Source: Gymnogyps californianus (lineage: Eukaryota; Chordata; Aves; Accipitriformes; Cathartidae). From it: a DNA stretch of 64,000 nucleotides. The notes under the pieces are model-generated. The model searched no databases, was not told the DNA's origin, and worked only from the letters and a program-made list of their open reading frames with translations. Shown one piece after another: positions 1-12,300 of the stretch. The stretch spans positions 56,075,580 through 56,139,579 of the forward strand of contig NC_059500.1 of NCBI RefSeq assembly GCF_018139145.2, read 5' to 3'. The stretch's first letter is position 1, and each line of letters starts with the position of its first letter. Position numbers and translations under genes: made by a program.

Positions 1-3000
1 TTGAACCTGCTGGATGTGTTTGGCTGTGCAAGGCAGTGGGGTCTGGGCTGCGGGTGCTGCTGCTGGTCAGTACATGCACAGACCTGTGGCAGGGCTCCAG
101 CAACAAGCGGCAGGGGAAGAGATTTTTTGCATTGCCCACGTTGGGGAGGCAGCAGCTCCTGTACCCTGGCACAGCCTGGTCCATCCCTGAACATTTAGTG
201 CAGGTGTCATTACCTCGCCAGCACCTGCCCTTGGGATTGATAGGTGCTACTGGAGACATGAGCCATAAGCAGCAAGAAGGGCCACTGGGGCAATGCATTA
301 CCCATGCTGGCACAAAGATATCATGCCTGATTACACAGCAATAGGTGTGCTTTCTTTGCCCCCCACCCCCTTGCTGGAGGAGTGCAAATCTGTGCATTAA
401 AATAAGAATAATGAGAGTATGAGACTGTTTTCCCATTGATAAAAGTGCTGAATTAGGCAACCTGTGAACGAAAGGGGCAATGCTATAGAGAGAAATCTCA
501 TGAGGAATCAGTGCTCTGCCCTGATAGCAATCAGATGGTTAACTTGTATTATATTTCATTCTCCAGACAACTCTGCTCCAGCACTGTAATTCTGACTTAA
601 TGTCTGGTATCTAATGCTTTATTCATTTTGAATTTTTTCGCTCACTTCAGTGCAAATGACCAGCTATCACTGGGGAAAAATAGAAAATTCTTTCTGTTGC
701 CTCACACATTTCATTAACCTTACCTCTGCCCTCTGACACTTCTGCCTCCAAAACATTTCTTTCTAAGGCTTTGTTGCCATGTCAGGCAATTTTTTTTTCC
801 TTTTCTGGAGACAAAGGCATATTTAAAATATGACACTCCCAAAGTGTGTGTGCTCAAGCATGTCCAGCCAACAGATGCCAGGCACCATGGCCCCACAGCC
901 CCACGGCACGACACAGTTTGGGAGATCGTTAAGATGTAGTAGCCAAGCCTAAATCAAGCAATTATCTGCAACTGTGGCCTTGTGTGCGAGTACCAGAAAT
1001 TACTTCTATAGATGAGCCTAAGCATAAAAACTCTGCAATGGGCAAGATTTCAGGAAGACAGTCTTTTCCCCTGCCTCTCCTTCCTTTTTCTTTATCCTTG
1101 AGAAAGGCAATGCTTAAGAACAGAGATAAAGGGAAGAAAAATGGGCCCGATACTACAGTGCCCTCTGAGGTGAAGGCCTAATCATGTGGTTTCTGTCTGT
1201 CTAACTGTTCTCATTATCAATCTGTTGTTGAAAGCAGCACATGCGGAGGGAAATCAGTAGATGATTGATTTGCATGAAGAAGGTTAATGTGGGTTACTGC
1301 ACTTGACAGGACAAAAATACAGTAACTTTGGATCTGTGAAACCATCAATGGAAACAATAACCGAGCACAGCAGACTTGTCAGTGAAAATCTCCATCCCTG
1401 CCTGCAGTGGGAAGCCTGTGTGTTGCTGCTCTGGGAAGTTTGTCCAAAACGCAGTGCAGTGCATGAAGGGCTGATGGCCCTGGGTATGGCACCGTGGCTC
1501 CTCCTGGGAAGGAGGCCCATGGAAGAGGCTAGGTATCTGGCCTCCTTGTTGGCCCAGGTTGAAGACATTATTTGTGTGACAATGTGGAACTGTAAAAAGT
1601 TATGAAAACCAGCTTTGGGAAAACAGTGATATCATTTTCATACGGCCAATGCATAAACTGCTCCCCATAGTTCTGCAGCGATGTGCTAACTGCATTCCCT
1701 AGCTGCTGTTTGAACATCCTCAAGACAAGAGCCTCTTGTGTCATTCACCCCCTCCTTCCTCTGCCAGCCCCAGCATCATGCCACGATGGTGGACTTGGTG
1801 AGACTGTGCAGACCATCCCCATTCCAGGCCTGCTGCCGCTGCCTGTGGCTCCAGCAAGGGACTGCATCAGAGGCCACACATCACAGTCCTCAAACTGGCA
1901 GAGAAGTTGTGGGAATAGAGCAGGACCAGAGAGGGTGGTCCTTTGACCAGAGAGGACAGAGAGGACCTTTGCTTTTACAGCAAAAGTGCTGCTGAAAGGT
2001 GTGAAGATTGGGGTGAAAACATTATTTTTGCAGATAATAAAGAAAGAGTATTCCTCTACCCCTGGAGCATCTGCCCAGAGTCCTGGATAAACTGGAGCCT
2101 TGGCCTCACAGATGTGTATGGGTGGACACCAGATCTCTTCTGGTTTTGCGCTCGTCTCATGGTGAATGCTCTGGTCCTCCATTTCAGTTAGGACAGGCCA
2201 AAGATGGGAAACCCTGTGCTGGGGCACCACCCTTGGCACCACCATGATCCACCCGAAAGCCAGTGCTCATTCCTGAGCAAGGCAGATTTTAAAATTTCAT
2301 GGGGGATAGAGAAAACAACACTTGTGTTGAGATTTCTCTGAGGCAAAGAGCAACACCCTCTTCCTCCCAGCAGCAGCCGGCAGAAAGGCAGCTCTCATCC
2401 TCTGCTCACTATCCTTTCTCAGCAGCCTCCAAGTGCTATTTCTGGCCACCCTCTTTACATTGCCCAGGTGTCCAATACTCCTTTATTTCACTTTCTATTA
2501 CCACCTGCCGAGGAGCAATGCCCAGCATTATAAATGCGCAGAAACTTTTGCTGGAGCTGGATATAGATGTGAGGGTATGATGGTCTTTTATGGAGGTAGG
2601 AGATTATATTGGCAAAAAGCAATGACATATTAGCCTCCAATACCAGGCTGAGGGTGCCTTTATCCATTTGTACATAATTCTTCTTGGCTGCTGTTAATGA
2701 AAGAGATGCAAATTTTACTTTCGCAGCTGTCACTGAGCATGAGACATCACTGCTCCTGTGCCACAGGGTAAGGCGTGACTAGCCTGTCTCCTGGGAAATA
2801 CTGAATCATAATGCAGGGGCATGAAATCTGAAATTATAAGTACCTGGGTTTCCCTGGATGCTTCTGTACTGTTTTTGTCCACTGCTATTTCCTCCCTCAG
2901 AAAAGCAACCTGTGCAACCCAGGTTGGACCATTGCAAAATATAGCTGTAAAAGAAGAGATGCAGATATGAAATGTCCATAGGGAAAGGGATGTTTACTCC

Positions 3001-3689
3001 CTAGCGGTTCCCTCCTTCACCCTAATGTGATCCAAATACACAATGCTATCTTGATCAAGTGTTATATCTGGAGCAGGGAAGATCTTTCATTTTGATTAAA
3101 CCAGTCTTAAAAGAGATTACTGCTTACTGTGTTGTCTTGTTAGTTCATGTTTGCTGCTGCTCAGTTCTGCATTCCTGCTCTCGTCAGTCCCTGAACCTTT
3201 TAGCATCTCCAAGGGAAAAGCTCCAGCACGAAGTGCAAAGACCCCAGTGCCTCTTGTGAGTTAACTCCCGAACATTTTGGAGCGGCTGGAATATTTGACC
3301 TGTTTGAGGTTGCAGACGTTGCGTGGTGCCTGGGGATAGGGCAAGGAAAGGCAATATTGGAAGCTTGCACATGTAACTTACGTTGAGGAGTTATTAACTT
3401 TGTGGGAAGCAAACTGTAATATAGCTGTGGCATATAAATATTTGATTTCTTGACTAGGGAAAGGCTTTCTGTCTCCCGGTAATTCACTGTTCCAAAACTG
3501 GAACCTGCTCACAAGTATTAAGCGTAAAAGTGAAGGCGAGTAGTGATGCAGGAGGGCAATGAGGGGTTACAACGGGTACAAGAAGCTAGTGACACGCTCA
3601 GGTTTATTTCCGAACACATTGACTGTAAAGCATTTTAGAAGGTTTGAGTTGTTTTTGTCTCAGTGCAAACTGATTTTTACAGGATTTCA
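1..3689. other. non-coding DNA, nothing recognised
   Basis: This stretch has mixed base composition and no repeat family, RNA gene or exon that I recognise. The longest open frame is on the minus strand at 1745-2245 (166 codons). It overlaps other open frames on the plus strand, carries no motif I know and has no convincing splice borders, so I treat it as chance. Intergenic or intronic DNA is the most economical reading. Confidence 0.6.
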
Positions 3690-3990
3690 TTCCCGGGGCT
3701 GAGCATCCAAGCAAGCGGGAAGCACTTGTGGGCTGGGACCGTCTTGCCCAGAAATGATCTCGCGCTTCAGCTGCGCTGTGGCCTGTGCTCCCTTCGAGCG
3801 CAGCACTTGGCAAGCCAAGCCCTTGGTGAAGCCTGGGGGGGAAACTGCTCAGCGTACGGTGTGTTTGCTTTGGGAACCTGGGGGGGGGGGTTGCGCCTGG
3901 GTCCACAGTTGAAAGCACAGGTCATGAGTGAAACGTTTCGCCAGTAACTAGCGGGGAGCTGCGGCTGCTCCAGTCCCCTGGCACGTCTTC
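3690..3990. other. short CpG-enriched, GC-rich patch
   Basis: About 16 CpG dinucleotides are countable by eye in roughly 300 bases, against a CpG-poor background on both sides. It includes an 11-base G run at 3880-3890. It is shorter than a typical promoter CpG island and no first exon is evident. It could be a small orphan CpG island, an enhancer with low methylation, or a locally GC-biased patch. Confidence 0.45.
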
Positions 3991-6900
3991 CAGTCCAATT
4001 TTAATTGGCTGCAGTGTGAATTTGAATTCTGCTTTTCCGACATTCGTTATGTGGGTAATAGATGAACACACAGTCTGTCCTCGTACAACAAAGATGGTGC
4101 GGAGCTAATTTACAAGCACTTGTGAAAACTCCAAAGTCAGCAGGCTTATTAAAATAAAAGCCCCAAAACTGCTGGGTGTACCTCGCTGCAGTGAACCTGA
4201 TTATTGCTGAGATTCACCCACCTTACCACAAGCTGGCTTTTGCCTTCCTTCTTCAACATACATCTTTCTGTAAGGGAAATACTACCATAGCATCATACGA
4301 GCACTTTCCAAATGTTTAGCATACACAAAAATATGTGTTTTGTATTTCAGGTTTTAACCTATCCTTTCATATCTTTATTCTTTCAGCCTTTGCATATATT
4401 TTCCCCACAGCAACATATTTGTTTTGTTTCTTTCTTTCAGCAGCTGGGTTATTTGTGCTTCTGTTTTTAATTGTGAAAGGCAATACAGCGGGCCAAATTG
4501 AGCTTTGGTGTAACTGTATTGAATTAAATGCATTTGTTTATGTGCAGCATTGCCACATTTTTATATTGCTTTTCAATATTAAATATTAATGCATGTACCT
4601 AGCACATTGATTTAAAGGGCACTGCAGCAGTTAAATGCTCGTCTATGAGATTAAAACCATTACTGGCCACTCTGGGTGACATTGCAGAAGCATTGCTGCT
4701 GCTCTCACCAGAATCCTTGGCAATTGTGATGCTATTTGTCAGACTCTGGGGCAAAAAACTGCAAAACAAACAAACAAAACTCAGCAAACAACAGTGTGAA
4801 TAAATGCAGCTTTCCTCATGCTCTGGCGCTTGTTATGTATGTGTAACTACCGATAGCAATGGGGGAGGAAATCAAAACTGTGAGACACATATGGATAGAA
4901 ATACATGTTTTCATACATATAATGCCATTCTTCAATGTGCCTTTTTACTTTTGTTGTACTTCTCAGTGACCCTGCCTGATTTTATAATCTGCAGAAAAAG
5001 AACTGCATAGATGGCCTTTTACAATTTGGAGAAACCTGCGTGTTCATGAGAGGGTTTTTTCCCCACTGTGTGTTTTGTCAAGGTCTGCATGTGAGGTGCT
5101 TGAGCCTAACCCCTTGCTTTACTGCAGCTTCGCTGGGTGCTCAGCAAGCCCTGCTCCCCCAGGCAGCACGTGGGTCCGAGGCCAGCCTTTCCAAGGGCTG
5201 TTCTGCAAGGCCTGTATTCGTTCCCCCTGTCTGGATGGCAGACCCTGAGAGCTGACGATTGCATTGCCTGAAAGGGAAAAAGGCGTTATTTCCTCAGCAA
5301 AATGCTGCAGCAGTGTTGGCAGCTCTTGGTGCAGCCACCGTGGAGGAGCGATGTCCCCGTCCCCTGTGCCAGCTCCAGGCTCCTGAAACATTTCCTCTGG
5401 CAGACGGTGGCAATGCTAGCAAATAGTCATCAGCATGAATTATTTCTGAGATGCTCGGCAACTTTCTGGTGCTGGCACTCATATTAGTAATAGTGATGTT
5501 GTCACTGGCATTAGAAATCAATATTATTGTGGGCTGCTTGTTTGTGTTTATCAGTAAAGTGTCTGAGTATGTCTCAAGTGCTAGGGGTTAGCCCAGCAGT
5601 ATCAACATGGTGCTCCTCATGGACTGCTAGACTGAGGCCATAAGCTACCAGTACAATAAAACTGTTGGTATATTTTTCTATTTCCAGGCCTAGCAAACCT
5701 GTAGAATAAATAGTTGGTTTAAAGCAGTCCTTTAACAGTGTTGTCAAAACATCATTTAGCACTTTACCAATATCTATTCCGCAAGAAAAAAAAAAAAGCA
5801 TGACTGCATTTGTTAGCAAAAGCTTATTTTTCTACTGAGTTGCCCAAGAGATAGGGCTCCTTTTCATAGCTCGGCTGTATGGGAGTGAACTTCCAGGGCC
5901 CTGCAGCCTGTGCCATAATATGTGCAGAGCCCAAATCTTGTTCTCGTGAATGGCAACAGCTGGGGCTCGGGCCATTAAACCTGCATCTGACAGCTTGTGA
6001 TGGCTGATGTTGGGAAAAGTTGCTTTTGCAGCCCAAAAAGCCACGTGGTAAGCTGGCATATAACTCTGTGGAGTTTTTCTCTAGTTATTTCTCCCCAGGG
6101 TTTTGTATGCGAAATATATTTGTGCTGTTGAGAGAATATAAAGATGTGAAATGGCTTCTGGTTGTATGCTGTGTGAGATGGTAGGAAATTTTTTTTTTTT
6201 CCTCCCTCACTCATGCTCGGTTTTAATGCTGTGCTTTTCTTTTCCCTTCTCTGCATTGCCGTATTTTGTCCATGTCTAGTTTCCAAAGAGAAAGAGTATA
6301 TTTATATTTTCTTCTGTGATGAATAAAAAAACAAGAGCCAAAACTTCCCTTCACATAGACTAATTTATACCAGATGGATAGATTTACAGGAAGACAGGAG
6401 GTTTACTATGCATAAAATATGGGACTGTCACAGCTTGTGCTCTGTCAGAAAGGAACTGGTCTACAGATGACATGCTAGATACTGTAGTTAAATAACAGAA
6501 AATGTTTTTAAAGTTTTCTGTGGATGGCTGACCAATTAAACCAGTTCTGTTGCTCTCTGAAAGGCTGCCAGGGAGACCACAGCATGTTTTACTGGCCAAA
6601 TTGCTTGGGGTTCTTTAATGCTATTTCCCTTTTCCATTATTTGCCTGCATATTGTGGCATAGTTATACATAAGACATTTTTCAGCTGTTCTTCCAGAAGG
6701 ATATATGCAGCAAAGCTTGTGAAACTGATGAAGATAAATAAGATTTTTTTGCATTGGTATCCGACCTCTGTTGAATGTTGTACATGCATTTACCTTGTCA
6801 CACCCATGTGCTTTTATGTGTGTTCGGGTACATAGATAACACACATGTACACAGACATACACTTTTCTATGTGGATATAGGGCAATGTTCATTTTATGTT

Positions 6901-7179
6901 GCCAGTATAGCCTCAACGTATTACCTGATTCATCAGAGCGGGGTATAACTTCCATAATTTTTCAAGTATGTTTTCTGAACAGGAGTGTATAAAAAGAAAC
7001 CCTAGTTAGACTGCTAGGTAGGGCTTTGCTCTTTATAGCATTACTTTCGTTTCAGTAATTTTTAGAATGGCAATAACAGCTTTGCTTGCTATTAGTGGCT
7101 TCATCCGAGAGGCTCTGAGCTCTTTAAAATCAATTACATTTATAAACAATGCATCAATTACAATACTTGCGTTTCACTA
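3991..7179. other. AT-rich non-coding DNA
   Basis: No exon or intact mobile element is recognised. The segment at 4491-4527 resembles one arm of a palindromic repeat that I remember as common in turtles, crocodilians and birds (a GGCCAAATT start followed by TGGTGTAACT). The interval 4500-4760 has the non-repetitive AT-rich look of conserved non-coding sequence, but conservation cannot be judged from one genome. Confidence 0.5.
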
Positions 7180-7312
7180 CAGGGCATAAAACAGCTCGGA
7201 GAGGTCAGGCTCTTGTCCACAGTCTCAGATCAATGCAGTGACCCAGGGCTGAACCGAGTTGGAATTTTCTGACCCTTAGGCCATTTTTTCAGCCATTAAA
7301 CCTCTTAGTCAC
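7180..7312 (-). mobile_element. ancient MIR/CORE-type SINE relic, antisense
   Basis: Read on the minus strand this resembles the tRNA-related and core parts of an amniote MIR-like SINE. On the plus strand one sees, in order, GAGAGGTCAGGCTCTTGTCC, then CAGTGACCCAGGGCTG, then TTCTGACCCTTAGGCC. These correspond to the usual antisense phrases for the core, the B-box-proximal region and the head. Identity is low and no terminal duplications are visible, as expected for a very old copy. The family assignment is from memory. Confidence 0.45.
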
Positions 7313-7391
7313 CATAAACCGGGACTTAAGCAAATGCTATCAACTGGAAAACAGAGGCATTTTGAAAAGAAAGGAAGGGGAGGCCTGGAGT

Positions 7392-7480
7392 AAAGTGGTA
7401 TCCTGCACCTTCAGACACCTGCAGGTTCAAACCACTGTTCCATGACCGATTTTCTACATCACTGTGAGCAAGGCACTGAT
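7392..7480 (+). mobile_element. ancient MIR/CORE-type SINE relic, sense (5' and core part)
   Basis: The phrase around 7423-7475 (CAGGTTCAAACC, then CACTGTGAGCAAGGCACT) resembles the B box and core of MIR-like SINEs, where the usual wording is GGTTCAAATCC followed by TGTGTGACCTTGGGCAAGTCACT. The adjacent 3' piece at 7640-7682 may be the continuation after an insertion. The copy is diverged and the ends cannot be fixed. Confidence 0.45.
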
Positions 7481-7639
7481 GGCAAACACTTTAAAAAAGC
7501 ACCTGCATTTCCATTTTCCAAAGAGCTGGCTTCCAATGAGACAAAGGCCTGTTTACAAAGGATGTAACTCTTTGGATTTAAATTTGCTGTCTGAAGTTGA
7601 AGCTTGGTGCAATATATTCCCTTGTAACTGAGGGTTTTC

Positions 7640-7682
7640 TATGCCTCAGTTCCTCTGGTTGTAGAAGAGGACTAAGCGATGG
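7640..7682 (+). mobile_element. MIR-like SINE 3' core fragment
   Basis: ATGCCTCAGTTCCTCTGG followed by a GTAGAAGAGGACTAAG stretch resembles the MIR phrase 'TGCCTCAGTTTCCTCATCTGTAAAATGGGGATAA'-type tail in order and spacing. It lies about 160 bases after the relic at 7392-7480 on the same strand and could be the same insertion, separated by later sequence. Confidence 0.4.
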
Positions 7683-8394
7683 CACAGTATGGTGAGTGTA
7701 ATCAGATGCCATGGTGACAGTGACTGTGCACGCATCTTAGGCAGGGAAGAGAACATTGTGTGGTCTTTAGGAGACAGGTAGCTGACACTGTTCTTGATAT
7801 TATATCGTCTGTGATGAACCTTCTCGAGAATTTCTATGCTGTTGACTTACAGATGATACAAGGTAAGTTGGTACAGTTTGAGAACAATAGTTTCCCACAT
7901 ACTAGCCTAACAGGCTGAGGATTCATCAAAGCACCAGTCTTATTCAAAGAAACAATGCTCTTAAATGTGCTTGCTGTGGCAAATGTGTGGCTTGATTTCC
8001 CACGTTCCTGTATATGGCAGGCAATAGCTACTGAAGAAGCCCCTGCTTCATTCTTCATCTTCACTTCAAAGGGATAAGGCTTGCAATCCGCCTATACCTT
8101 GGTCTGCTTTGCTGGTCTAGTAGCACAGCAAGACCAGGGAAAGCAAGTGACTGTTTTCTATGTTGCACCTCAGCTCTTCCTGAAGCACCCAAAAATCAAT
8201 GTGACTTTATTGTCCTTTGCTGCTGCTGCATTGCACAGCATGTCTTCTTTGGGGCATAGAAATTTTTGAATGATCAACATGTAATACAAAGTGATTCGTA
8301 AAATACTGTATTTCTAAAGCATGAGCATGAAATCGGCTTCCAGTCTAGGATTTCACATGTATTTAGAATAGGAGAGTCCTGTATGTCTATAAAG

Positions 8395-8510
8395 ACCCAA
8401 GAGCTCACTGTCCAGCTCTCAGCTGTCCCATGGATTTTCTGGGTGGCCTGGGGAAAGTCAAGTATGCTCAGTAATCTTCTGTGAGCTTGAGTCTCACATT
8501 GAACAAGGAA
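8395..8510 (+). mobile_element. ancient MIR/CORE-type SINE relic, sense
   Basis: The series CCAGCTCTCAGCTGTCCCAT, GATTTTCTGGGTGGCCTGGG, GAAAGTCAAGTATGCTCAG and CTTCTGTGAGCTTGAGTCTC follows the order of the MIR core: 'CAGCTCTGCCACTGA', 'CTGTGTGACCTTGGG', 'CAAGTCACTTA', 'TCTGTGCCTCAGTTTC'. This is the best preserved of the four relics in the 7.2-8.5 kb interval. The tRNA-like head is missing or unrecognisable. Confidence 0.55.
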
Positions 8511-9090
8511 ATCTGTGCTTAAGTGCACTGGCATGTGCTTGAAGTTAGGCATGCTTGGGCATTAACCTCATACACTTTCTCTCTTCCAAGAGAAAATGTT
8601 AACAGCAAATCCCCTCCTATGCAAAACTTTCCTTGCAGAAAGCAAAAGATAATTGGTTCTACATTTATGATCCATACTGGTGAGATACACAAGGAGCTGT
8701 GCAGCCACCTTTACCAAGGTAATATTCACGTTGAGCCTATAGAGGAGTTGCTGTGAATAGGAATGGGGAGCTCAGCTGCCCCCAGGCTCAGCCCAGAGCC
8801 TGCTGGACAGAGCTGCAAGGAACAAGGGTCCTAGCCCACAACCCCTATCATCTACCCCGTTGGATGGATGTCCCTACTCTGTGCCATGTCTCAGCATGCA
8901 ACATTTGTGTTTCTGTTGTTATCTGATGTGTTCTGGTGCCTCACGTGGCGGTGCTGTCCACGTCTCCCAGAGGACATCACCATCTTTTCCTGGAAGTCAT
9001 TTAGCAGCATGACTGTGGGGATCTGCTGAACTGGGCTGTGTCTCCTCTGGTATGGCAGTTTTGAAGCTTTGCAGCTGGTGAGGAAGATGT
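8511..9090. other. non-coding DNA, nothing recognised
   Basis: No repeat, exon or RNA gene is recognised. A pyrimidine-rich stretch ending in CAG at about 9121 resembles a splice acceptor at the edge of the next block, but no coding frame supports it. Confidence 0.5.
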
Positions 9091-9387
9091 TCACAGCAGA
9101 CCCTGTACCTGTTTGTCTTTCAGAGGTTCCCACTGTGAGCTTGGCAGTTTCCTGATCAGATACTTAAGAAAAAAATGTAGTCTTTGGATTTCACTCATTT
9201 TCAAAGGCTCAATGCGCTTTATCACATTGTCTGAGTCTCTGCAGATTGATAAAATGGCAGCAACTAGCTTCAGGGGCCATAGGGTGAATTTGGCTCCCAC
9301 GTCCTGTCTTTGGATGAGTTGTTTCAATGTCAGGAAAGCCAGACAGTCACCTCGAAGAATTAAGCTTTTAGGAGGGATGTAATGCAC
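9091..9387. other. block open on both strands; candidate conserved non-coding element
   Basis: A 98-codon open frame runs on the minus strand over the whole block, and an 89-codon frame runs on the plus strand over 9113-9382. Neither product resembles a known family. The minus product is leucine- and lysine-rich without a clear domain. The sequence is non-repetitive. Two opposite open frames over the same 270 bases more often reflect a local shortage of stop codons than coding. A conserved non-coding element or a fragment of a coding exon are the alternatives; cross-species comparison would separate them. Confidence 0.3.
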
Positions 9388-12300
9388 GCTGCAGTGTCTT
9401 ACTGTAAATAATTCACAAAATGTCAGCTGGTGTCAAGAAATGGAAACCTTTTGAACACAACCAAGATGATCAGTCATGTATTTGCTTCCAAAGCAAGGCT
9501 GGAATTATGCAGGAACAACGCAAGGTACATTAAATATGCAGACCTTATAAACTGCTTGTTCTCAGACATAAAATTGAAGAACACTGCCCTCCTTCCTTTT
9601 GCCTTCAAACAAATCCTCTGGCAGAACTTCCTGCTTTGGTATCACACACTGTTGGCAAAATCCTGGTGCTGTGAAAATCTGATAGTGCAGGAAAAAAAAA
9701 AAATCAAAGGCCATAAAAACTCATAAAAGTGACTGTTTAAACCTTCTGCCTGGTTTTCAGAGCAATGCTGCCAGGCACCGGCTCCCACCTCTGCCTTTCA
9801 CCCAAGTGAAGAGCTCCTTATCTTTTTTTTAACCTGGGAGAAGAAATCAGCTCCCTGCGTTCAGGCCTCTGCTTTCTCTCTTTGGTGCCATGTAGCGGGG
9901 TGCTCCAGATGACTTGGGGCTGCAGCAGCAAGAGACAGGGCAGTGCATTTTCCCACAGCCAGGGCTCAGTGGCCAAAAACCATGGGGAATGATTCTGCAA
10001 TCAGCATAAATGCAGAACTGATCTGTTTTGTAATATTGCCACTTAGCCTTTCAGCATATTTTACCAACAGTATCCACACCAATTACTAATTCTTAAGCTT
10101 CGTCTTCCCTGAACTTCTCTGCCTCTGAAAATTGCCATCCCCCCAAATGGCTGGTATTGCCGGGGCTGGGCAGCAGATTTCACTCTGCCTCTTGCTACCT
10201 CTTAGACGCTGAAGTAAAAATACATTTTAAAAATATATATTATTTTCTCTCTTTCAATATCAGGGGACAGTGGCAACTCTGTGAAGCAAGAACCATAATG
10301 TAAGGCAATTTTGAAATACTACGGGAAGAAGGAATACTTTCAGAGAAGCCTCAGCGATCCCAATGTAGAAGTGGGTTTTGTCAGATCTTTATGTGTCTGC
10401 CACCTGCTCTGATAATCTACTGCTGTACATTATTTATGCATTTAATTTCTGGAAATTCTTCAAAAGGTTTTCCTATAACCAGAGCCGAGTGCTTATTGCC
10501 CAAAAGGGCAAAACCTGAACCCACTCCTGGGCCAAGCTCTGTCTCTGCTTCTGCAGCGTGCTCCATGCCAGCTGCCGCGAGAACAACCCAAGGCTGTGCC
10601 AGTGTTTGCCCCCAGTCCTCCAGTGCCTGCCTTCACCCAGGGATGGGGGCACTGCCATTGCCCTCCTCCCTTCAAAGGACAGGCATGAGGGGGCTCCACA
10701 CAGCTCTCCAGGTAGAGAGCCTTTGCCTCATCTTGGCCCTTGCATTGTAAATGATTAATTGTAAATGAGCTGCTTGGGAGGAAACATGATAACTGACTTA
10801 CCCACTCAGATGGTGTTAGCAAACTCTTGCCATACAGACGATGCATGGAGTGATGCTTTGTCCTGAGAAAATGGCCCAATTCTGCTTGTCCAAAAAATAG
10901 AAAATATGTTTGACGAGAAGATCCTCTATCTAGGCTGTGCTGTTAGCACTCAGGAAGCTGTTGCAGCCTGGAGAGGCTGTGTTTCCCTTGTGCTGGTGGG
11001 CTGGAGATGATGCAGGAAGGAACCACAATGTGGGGTGCTGGCTCTGCAGCCTTGCCCAGGGGCCCTGGAGAGAACGGAGAGCAACCGAGGCAGAAACAAA
11101 CTCTTCTGATGGTTTCTAATGTGACTTGAAAGGTGCTATTTCACAGAAGGAGGTGATTCCCAATACTGCCTGCAAGACATGTAACACCCTTGTGCTGAGA
11201 GAGGGTGAGGATGGTGGCACTGGCAGCCTCAGGAGAAGTCAAGAGGCCAAAGAGGGTACCTAGGGCTTGGAGCATTGCTGGCCTGCCCCAGGTGGGAAGC
11301 AGGAGCCATGCTGTCCCCATGCGCCCTCACAGCTTTTTAAGAAAGCCTTGCCTGGTGTGAGTGCATGTGCTGCATCTGCAGCAGCAGCTGCAGGGCTAAT
11401 GATTGTACCAGAAGATGTTGCTCAACAATACACAGCATTATTTACAGGTTTTTTTTGAGGCCCGATACCACTCTGATCAATGGGTATCAAGCAAAATTGC
11501 AGAAACTCCTTCAGGGAAAAAAAAGAAGGATCTGCATAGAAGCACATAGGTGAGAATGGTCAGCCTGGCAGTAATTTCAGTAGGGTTTCTGAGAAACTAA
11601 ATGTTATTGGATTAAATTCTTATTCCAGTCAAATGTCTGGTAGGATCTGCCAGAGCCAAAGCTGATTTCAGAAGACATTTGAAATGGTAAAGTCATGTAT
11701 GGATTTAATAGTAAAGAAGGAGTAGGGAGACAGGTTTTTATTGTGCCTTTTGTTTCTAGTTATCAGAAAGGCACCAAATCCCTAAAAGCTACAGTCTGTG
11801 TAAAATCAGTTGCATTTCTGTATCTGTGTGATACATAATTACCCACCTGGAAGAGAAATTACCTGCTATTTAGGCGCTGTCAAGGTAACTGAACAAAAAT
11901 TAGCCATGTAATTGTTCTATATTTTTTTGCAAATGACCTTTTAATTTCCCTTGAAAATTTGGCTCATTATGTTTAAAATGGAAAACATGGAATGATATTA
12001 TTTTTTGATGTTTCGTTTAATAGAACAAAGTAGATACAAGACAATACATTTCATGGACTCACACTGGGGAAGGTTTCCTCACTGTTTCAGAAATGTATCA
12101 GAAAATTTGCGCAAAGCCCTGAATTTGACACATTGCTATTTTCTTGCATTAACAGCATAATAATCTTCCATTTGCAAAGATGTGTTAGAGCAAAGCAGCA
12201 TTTAGATCATATTCCAATTTTTTGTGGTTTGGGAGGCCAAACAGATTTTGTGATTTGACATTTGCTTCTAAAACTATTTGCTCTGATTTGCTCTTACCAC

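Noticed and set aside
1745..2245. 166-codon open frame on the minus strand, the longest in the window
   Set aside because: No recognisable domain, composition typical of non-coding DNA, overlapping plus-strand frames and no supporting splice sites.
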